From CBDDKZ01 sp965230415 (lineage in GTDB: Bacteria; Bacteroidota; Bacteroidia; Cytophagales; JAAEPT01): DNA of 64,000 nt. Of the stretch, positions 14,801 to 23,800 are shown piece by piece. The translations under genes and the position numbers were made by a program. The notes under the pieces are model-generated. The model was not told the origin of the DNA, did not search any database, and saw only the letters and a program-made list of their open reading frames with translations. The stretch's first letter is position 1. Each line of letters begins with the position of its first letter. The stretch spans positions 5,208,001 through 5,272,000 of the forward strand of contig CBDDKZ010000005.1 in the NCBI GenBank assembly GCA_965230415.1. Reading direction: 5' to 3'.

Positions 14801-17800
14801 TTAATTGATAATAAAGTCCGGCTTCGGTTCCATTAAGGTTCATGTTGGCCACATCGCCGGTACATATTTCATCATCACTCAATAAAAAGGTTGCGGCAGG
14901 AGGGCTTGTAACGAAGATTTCAGCTGAGTCGAGTAACATTACTGAACAACCCGTTGTAGTATCCATGGCCAGCACATCGAAAAGCGTATCCTGAGTAGCT
15001 CCACTGATAATAAAGTCAATTTGAGCTCCATCGCCTACAATAGTATCCAGCGTGGTTCCACTACTTCTGTCTATTAAAAAGTATGCGATTCCCGCATCAG
15101 ATTGAATTGACGTGGTAATATCCTGTCCTACGCAAATGGAATCGTTTGACACAATCAGTGAATTATCAGGCTCTCCATTTACAAAGATAACTTTGGACTC
15201 AGTTGTTTGTACCACGCAGCCACCCACTGCATGTCTTACCTGTGCATTAATGGTTACATTTGTACCTATTTGGGCACCTGTTGGATAAAACACAAATAAG
15301 GTATCGTTTAAAGCTTCTGTCCCTTGCGATCCTCCATTAACAAACCACTCCACTAATACGCTGTCAACATCCGGAATATTTACAAGCAGTGAATCAGAAA
15401 AGCACATGGCAGCAGCTGTATCGGTGTCGAGCACCAAATTCAAGCCCGATTCCAAAATATAATACGCTCCGTTCCCTTCGTTCATAGCACCTACTACAAA
15501 CTCTGGGAATCCGTCTTCATCCAAGTCGAAACGGCCCGTAACTGCCGATCCAAAATTGCCATTATTGGTCAAAGTTGTTGCAATGTTCTGAGTAGAATCA
15601 CTCACTTTAAATTCACCTTTCACGCTTGCATTACCTCGCAAAGACAACAAATAAAAGGCTCCTTTATTTGCTGCACCATCATCGTCGCCTGTAGCACCGA
15701 CAATCACATCGGGTACGCTATTTCCGTTGATGTCGCCAAGCGGTCCTACGGCTGTACCAAAATTATCACCTGCTAATAATTCAGAGTTAAAACCTCCGCT
15801 GCTATTATTAATGGCTTGTACACCACCTACTCCACCACTACTTGTTAAATGTGCTATTATTACCGTTCCCGATTCTGAATTCACATTATCACTTCCCGGT
15901 ACTCCAATGGCTATATCCATAACCCCATCTTTATTAATATCACCCACAGCACTTACTGAAGTCCCCATGCGGTCGTTTGGTGCAAGAATACCGGCTAGCA
16001 GCGCATGCGAATTTTCAAATTCAAAGTTACTTTTTACCGTAGCGTCATCATTCATAAGAAGAATCCAAACAGAGCCCGTGTTAGCGCCACCGTCATCGTT
16101 AAACGAAGCACCTACAGCTAAGTCCGTCACTCCATCGCCGTCAATATCTCCAATATTGGTAATGGATGAGCCAAAACGATCTCCTACACTTATATTTGTA
16201 ATATCTGTCTGGGAAATAACACGATGTGTTTTCACAGTACCATCTGTGTTCATTGCTATCAAAATAATAGCACCAAAATCATTAGTAGAAGCACCGCCAT
16301 CGTCAAAGTTTGGTACTCCTACTGCAATATCCAGGACACCATCCTTGTCGAAATCACCTAATGCCGTTACGCCTGCGCCAAAGCTATCGCCTGCGGCTTG
16401 CGGAAACCCTAAATTTGTCACCGAACTGTTAAGCTTATACTCCTGCTTAACAGCTCCATTTGCCATTAAAAGGTGAATATATGCGGCTCCGGCAGATGGT
16501 CCGACTGCGTCGTCACCAGGTGCCCCAATAAGAAGGTCATTTACACCGTCCTTGTCCAGGTCACCAATATTAGCAATAGATGCCCCAAATTGGTCACTGC
16601 CGGAAGTCGGTGCACCAGGTCCGTGTTTATCCAGTTGTGTTACGGTAATCTCATTGGTCTTTTGCGGGTAAACCCTTACGTAAATCGAATCGGTCTTTAC
16701 ATGACAGCCTCCTCCGTACAAGTTAGCCCAATAAAACCCGGATTGTGTAATAGTAGTAACCTGACCACTTTGCCCGTTATTCCAGAGGTATTCATTTGCT
16801 CCACTTTCGTTAGACTGCAAATCGACCTGTCCTCCCATACAAAATACTACCGGACCCGAGGCTGACAACGACAAATCAAAGCTGTTACATTCCGGAACGA
16901 ATACAGTAGAAATCGGAGCTGCAAAAGCAGAAGTCCTTGTTCCATCATCCTGAGTAGCGGTGATACTATCCATTCCGAAACCGCTGTAACCATTGATGAC
17001 CACCTGCCAATTGCCGGCACCATCGGCCACGTCGTTGGCGATATAAAACGCTCCCTGATTGAAATCATCTACATATACCTGAATAGTAGCATTTGCCAAT
17101 GACGTTCCAATTAAAACAGTGTCACCACCTACAATGTTAATTTCGGTAAGAGACGGCGGGTTAATATTATTCTGTGTGCCGGCAGCCCGCAGGATACCAC
17201 CGTTGGTATTGGCATATATCGATCCGGCAAACAAGCGGTTCTGGTCAGAACCATTCAGGTACCTTACACCTATCTGACCATTGAAAGCAATGTTGTTCAT
17301 ATCAATGATAGTCCCGGTCACTCCGGCATCAATACGTATTCCATCGAGCGTGTTGCTTAAAGCGCCCACTGAATCCATGGCCAGCCCAATATTATTACCC
17401 CTCACATCATTATCAGTACTTCCAATTCCGGAAATGGTAACACCGCTAAAACTATTGGAAGTAATTACATTTCCTTCGCCGGGTATCAGGCTACCAATTT
17501 GATTATTTGGAGAATTGTCTATTAAAATCCCTGATGAACCATTACCTCTGGCACCCAAACCGGCGAGATTGGTACCTATATAATTGTTGTGAATTAAAGT
17601 ACTATTTCCTCCACTCAGGTAAATCCCATTATTGCCATTGCTGGAAATTACATTTCGGGCGTTAGGTGCGCTGCCGCCAACATGGTTTCCGTTACTGGTA
17701 CCATCAATAAAAATTCCATGCTGTGTATTTCCCCTTGATGCACCACCGAAGTTAAGTCCAATAGTATTATTCAGAATCCGGTTTTCATCTGCATTATTGA

Positions 17801-20800
17801 TCCTGACACCATCTAAATTATTAACAATCGCATTTCCGTTTCCAGGTATTGTATCACCTATATAGTTTTTAATGGCATTTTCGATATAAATTCCGGCACG
17901 CCCATTTCCATCTATGTTATTCGCAGAATTTTGACCAATTAAACTTCCTATTACCACATTATTGCTATCCATCCCTACCATGCGAATACCATCTCCGGGG
18001 AAACCGGCAATAAACATATGGTCAATAGTTGTGTAAGAGGCTTTAATGAGGAGCCCGTTTGTTCCTATAGGTGCGGACCCACCGTTCAACTCTATGTCTG
18101 CCGTACCATCCATGTTTGCATCACCATCGATATAGGTTCCGTGATCGGTAATGGCCGGTAATGAGTCGGGCACGTTGATGATGTTAGTTCCCATTGCCAC
18201 CATATTAAAACGAATCGTATCGGGGCCAACAATGCTGTTTGAGAAATTAATAGCAAACCTCAGCGTACTACAAGTATTATTGTTTCCCGGATCGGTTACA
18301 ATTAATGGATTACAAGCGCTTGCAATAGGCAGGCTGTTCGAAAAACGAGATGTATTTCCAGCACTATCTTTTAACGCTGTTATGTTGGTAAAACCATAAG
18401 CAGCAACACCGGTAACGACCATCGCCCAGCTGCTATCGGCACCAGCGGTAACCGTATCAATGAGCACTTCTCCTTCATCGTCAGTATCGGCAAAAACCTG
18501 TACAATATCACCCGGATAAGCAAAACCAAAGGCGATTGTGTCGTTTTGATAAACGAGCATATCCGTTACAATTGGAAATGTAATCCCTTCCTGAGCACCA
18601 TTGCTTATATTAATTCCGTCATTGGCATTATTATATATGGAATTATTATGAAACTTATTTCGAATAGAAGCCGCCCCGTCTACTTCAATTCCATTTGAAG
18701 TATGGTTCGTAATAATGTTTTGAGCAATGAAGTTTTCGCTACTACCACTATTGATGTAAATACCAACGTTACCATTGGCCAAATTCAATGCTAAGGAAGT
18801 ATCGGTACCCAAAACATTATGTGTTATACTGTTGCCTACCGAACCATTTTGAAGTTCAATACCTAACAGTCCGTTATGACCTATTAGGTTTCCTTCCGTA
18901 CTGTCACCTCCAATAACATTACCCTGCGAATTATCTAATAACATGCCTCTGCTTGTATTGGGAATGGCAGAAGTCAAATCGCTTCCAATACCTATAACAT
19001 TTCCTTTGAATGCATTGGAATCTGCACTGAATAATGAAATTCCATCGATGCTAGCCCCTCCTATCAAATTACCTATCACCTGATTCTTTTCCGCATTGTT
19101 CAACATCAACGAAGTATTGGCAGTACATTGGTCTACTAAACCTGTAGAGTCCAGGCCAAGGTAATTGTTGGTAATAAGGGAATGACTTACTCCATTAAGA
19201 TTGATATCGATCACGCTCCAATTGTTAACAATTAACTGATGTACATGTGAACTATCGGCACCCGGTGCAAAATTCAAGCCTATTCCCGGCGTAAGCACCC
19301 CGGAAATTTCAATTAAATGTAAAGCGGAGTCTGCCCCTCTGTAAATATTTTGAGACTGCCCGGCAAAAACGAGTCCTTCTGTAATGGTGTCATATGGTGA
19401 CGCCGGCAGAAAACGTTGCACGGTACTGTCTGTACCACCATTAATGGCAAAAAAGATGGTATCAATACCCGGATTGCTGTTACCCATTGCGATGGCGAAA
19501 CGTAATGTACCGCAAGTATTGGCATCTGAAGTAGAGGTAACCGCAAACGGATTACATGTCGATGGAGTTGCAAAAACCGGAGCTGAGAATTCAGATGTAT
19601 TATTGGAACTGTCTTGAGTTGCAGTGAGGCTGTCAATAGACATTGCCGTATAAGCATCGAGACCTACCACTTTCAAACTCCATTCCCCTGCTCCATCTGC
19701 TTTTACTTCATCGATGTAAAATTCGCCTTCATCTGCAGCGTCTGCGAAAAGTTGAACAAGTGCATTGGGTTCGGAAGTACCGTATACAACGGTATCCACA
19801 CCAACAACTATTACTTCGCTTATGGAAGGAGGTGCAATATTTTCGTTACCTGCAGCGATTGTAATACCCTGGCCTCCATTGTCAAAAATACTGTTTCGAT
19901 GGAATTCATTATCGATTGAAGCTGCAACCCCCACCTCAATACCCGAGACTGTATTAAATGCGATATTGTTTTCTTCAATAAGTGCCGCTGAACCACCGGT
20001 AATTATTATTCCCTGTCCGTTTCCTAATGCTGTTGAACTATCGCCACCTAAACCTATATTATTACCATAAATATATGCATTGTTCGCACCCGCATCTAAC
20101 TCAATACCCACCCCGTTATCTGCTATAATGTTGATATCGATTGTACCAATTTCTGTATCGAGTGAATTCTCTACATGAATACCTGCCTGGTTATTACCAC
20201 GCCCAACGAGACCGGTACTACTAGTCCCTATCATATTACCACTGATAGATGTATTGTGGGAACCATTAACAATGCTGATACCATTGCTCGCATTTCTTGA
20301 AATTATATTTCTCGCCGCATACACGCCATTACCTATTTGCGTTCCAATACTTCCGTCAATGTGGATTCCATTCGCTCCGTTAGGTTGAGCAGTGGAAGCT
20401 GTTGAATTTAAGCCCACCACATTTCTAAGAAGAATGATACTGTCTGCCCCGTTAGTTAATTCAATTCCATTTCCACCGCTATTGGCAATAATATTTTCAT
20501 CGCCAAAAAGAGGGCCTCCAATCATAACATGATCTGAATTATTGACCAATATACCTATATTATTGTGTCCCAAATTAGTATTACCATCAACCCCAAGCCC
20601 AATATAATTCCCTCTAATAATGGTGCTATCACTGTTCAAGCCTACAAACAACCCTGCATTATTTCCTCCAATTACATTCCCTTCAATTATTGTCTCTAAT
20701 GCGTTGACAATTCTAAAGCCATAAGTTCCAATTCCCTGATCCACTAATCCGGTAGAATCAATTCCTATATAGCAAGAATCAACAATGACAAAATCTGCCC

Positions 20801-23800
20801 CATTAATTAACACCTCTTCATTGGTAAAATTATTGATGACTAATTGCGTTAAATGTGATTCATCTGATCCTGTAGAAAAATTAAATGCCCGATCAACCGA
20901 ATTATCACCAAAAATTTCAATGAGTCGTTCTGACAGACCTGCTCCACGATTGGCATTTTGCGACACACCATCTATAAAAAGAGTATCTGTTATCAAAGGT
21001 AACTCACTGCCTAATGTTATTCGCTGAACTTTGTTAGTCGGACCATATGGTATGTTAAATTCAATAGTGTCAGGGCCTGGTAAGCTATTAGCCTGATCAA
21101 TTGCAAAACGTAAAGTACCACAAGTGTTGACATCGAGTGTATCGTTAACCGTAAAAGTATCACATACGGCAATTACCGTCATAATAGAAGCTGGTAGTGG
21201 TGCCGAAAACTCAGAAGCATGGTTACTTTCCACTTGCATTGCAGTCAGGTTGGTTAAATAGCTGAGACCGTAACCCGACACATTAATTTCCCAATCACCT
21301 GCAGCGTCAGCACTTATACCTTCAATATATTCCTCACCCTGGCCGGCATCATCAGTAAAAACCTGGACCCATGCACCAGGGTCTGCTGTTCCGGATATCA
21401 GGGTATCGGCCCCATGAACATAGAAAGAATCTACAACGGGAGCGCCAATATTGTTTTGCGTTCCTGCTCCTACAATGGTAATAGCTCCGTTGGTATTATC
21501 ATAGATTAAAGATTCGTAGACTTCATTGCCCGCAGCCCCCATATCAAACGCAATACCCGATTGACCATTATTAGCTATTCTGTTATACTCTATATAAGTT
21601 CCTGACGCTCCATTATCAATTCGAACACCGCTGAAGGTATTACCCAGTGGTGTTATATCATCTCCTGCTACGCCAATTAAGTTACCTTCTATAATATTAT
21701 TAGTGGCTGTTGCGCCTCTTATAAAAATTCCGTTAGCTCCGTTAGCTCCGATGAGGTTTCCGTAACCGTCCAAGGTATCTCCTATAACGTTATCACTTCC
21801 ACCATCAATAATTAGCCCTTCACCAGAATTAGGTTCGGCAGTCAGGTCATCGTCAAGAACGCCAATGTTATTTCTAAAAAAATGATTACCAGAACTATTA
21901 TTGGTCAATGAAATACCATTACCGTTGGCTACAATAATATTTCCACCATCAATATTTGAAGTACCGATAAAGTTATCATCGGAAGAATTCAATAACAAAC
22001 CTTCTGCACTATTTCCATATGGGTCACCAGCTATATCCAGTCCTATACTATTGCCAACAATATAATTATTAAAGGAATTTTCCACATATATACCTATGCT
22101 ATTATCACCTATAAAATTGCCATTACCCGCTGTATCTCCAATGATATTATTACTGGAATTTTGAATGTAAATCCCCACATCTCCGTTACCTGCAGCTCCG
22201 CCATCATCAACACCGATCATGCAATTGGTTACAATATTATCTGTATTGGCATTTCCCTCAATTCGGATTCCATTGCTTGGGCTATTAACCAACATAAGGC
22301 CGTCGATGTGTGTGTAACTCGCCATAATCGTTAATAAGTTACCTCCCCCCATAGCAGAACCGTCGATAGCCACATCAGCAATACTATCGCCATCAATGTC
22401 TCCTATTATTACTGTAGAGTCATCAAAAATGGTATCTAATGGCATAGCAATATAAATTTCATAATCACTGTCAAATTCAATAGTATCCGGTCCCGGATTT
22501 AAATTGGCGAAAGCTATTGCAAAACGCAGTGTGCCGCAAGTACCGTCATCTGAGTCAGTGGTCACATAAAGGGCATCACATAGTGGTGCTGTTATACTCA
22601 TTGGAGCTGACAACTCGGAAGAATTACTTAACGAATCCTGAAGTGCGGTGATATTGTTTATGTTGATGCCACCAATTCCATTGATTGTTTTAACCCAGTC
22701 TCCTTCCGAATCTATATGTACCGTATCAAAATATTTATCGGCCTCATCATCAAAAGTACCATATAACTGAAGCGAGTTATTGGGGCTTCCTTTCCCAACT
22801 GCTACAGTATCGCTTCCGGCAGTATAAATGCCCGCTATTACCGGAGGTTTAAAACCGTAGTTAACATCGATAGTCTGAAATTCAATAGCTTCATTAATAT
22901 TATTAAAGATACTATTGCGTTGAATAGACACATCATCGCAATCATCGTCTGCCAAATTGATTCCAAGGGAAGTGTTTGTAATAATATTGTCTTCGATCAG
23001 GCAATTAGAGCAGGTATTCATCAAAATACCTTCACCTGATACCGCGTGATCAACTGTTAAACTAGCGTCTACGCCAATGATATTATGTCTTATAGTGAGA
23101 TCAGATTCAATTAATACTTCGATGGCGTTACTTGTTACAGACCCAATTACGTTACCATCATTGACATTAGGCCCTCCTATCTCTACATTCGTATTGAGTC
23201 CAATATAAACACCGTCACCGTCGGTATCCAATGCCGAAGTTCCGTCTTTACTTATTCCTATTAAATTGCTTCTTAGTGTAGTATTATCACTGCTGGACTC
23301 AATGTTTACACCTATACTGGAAGTATTACCTATAATACATTCCATAACACGTGTAGCAGTAGAATTGCTAATAAAAATTCCGGTCACACTTTGAGCTCCT
23401 ACAGCTGTATTACCTGTTGCATCTGTCCCTAATAAACAATTTCGAACAGTTATACTTGGCGCATCTTCTATTCTTATTATATCATCAAAACCGTCGAAGA
23501 GTCTCATTTGGAGTAAAGTAGAACTACCACTACCGGATTGGAAGTTGAGCCCAATCGTACCACCTATATTTGACCCATCAACAGCAATTAAATAAAGGGA
23601 GTCATGAACGGATCTGTGCCTGTTTTGCGATTCACCATCTATAACTACCGGATCAGTAATAGTTGGTAAAACGGCGTTTGGAGCGATTACCTGAATTTGA
23701 TTGGCAGGACCTGCATCTATATTAAAAAGTATGCTGTCTATGCCTATATTGAGATTAGCGTCCTGAATTGCCCGGGCGAATGAACCGGGAATATTATCTC

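Noticed and set aside
3414..15164. Regular repeat spacing suggestive of a CRISPR-like or minisatellite array
   Set aside because: The period is protein-level (91 residues) with low nucleotide identity between units, and the frame is continuous; these are protein domains.
15727..16476. Long plus-strand ORF of 249 residues opposite the FG-GAP region
   Set aside because: It is the complement of repeated Gly/Asp-rich coding DNA in the giant gene; composition is low-complexity Pro/Ser and no start signal or fold is evident.
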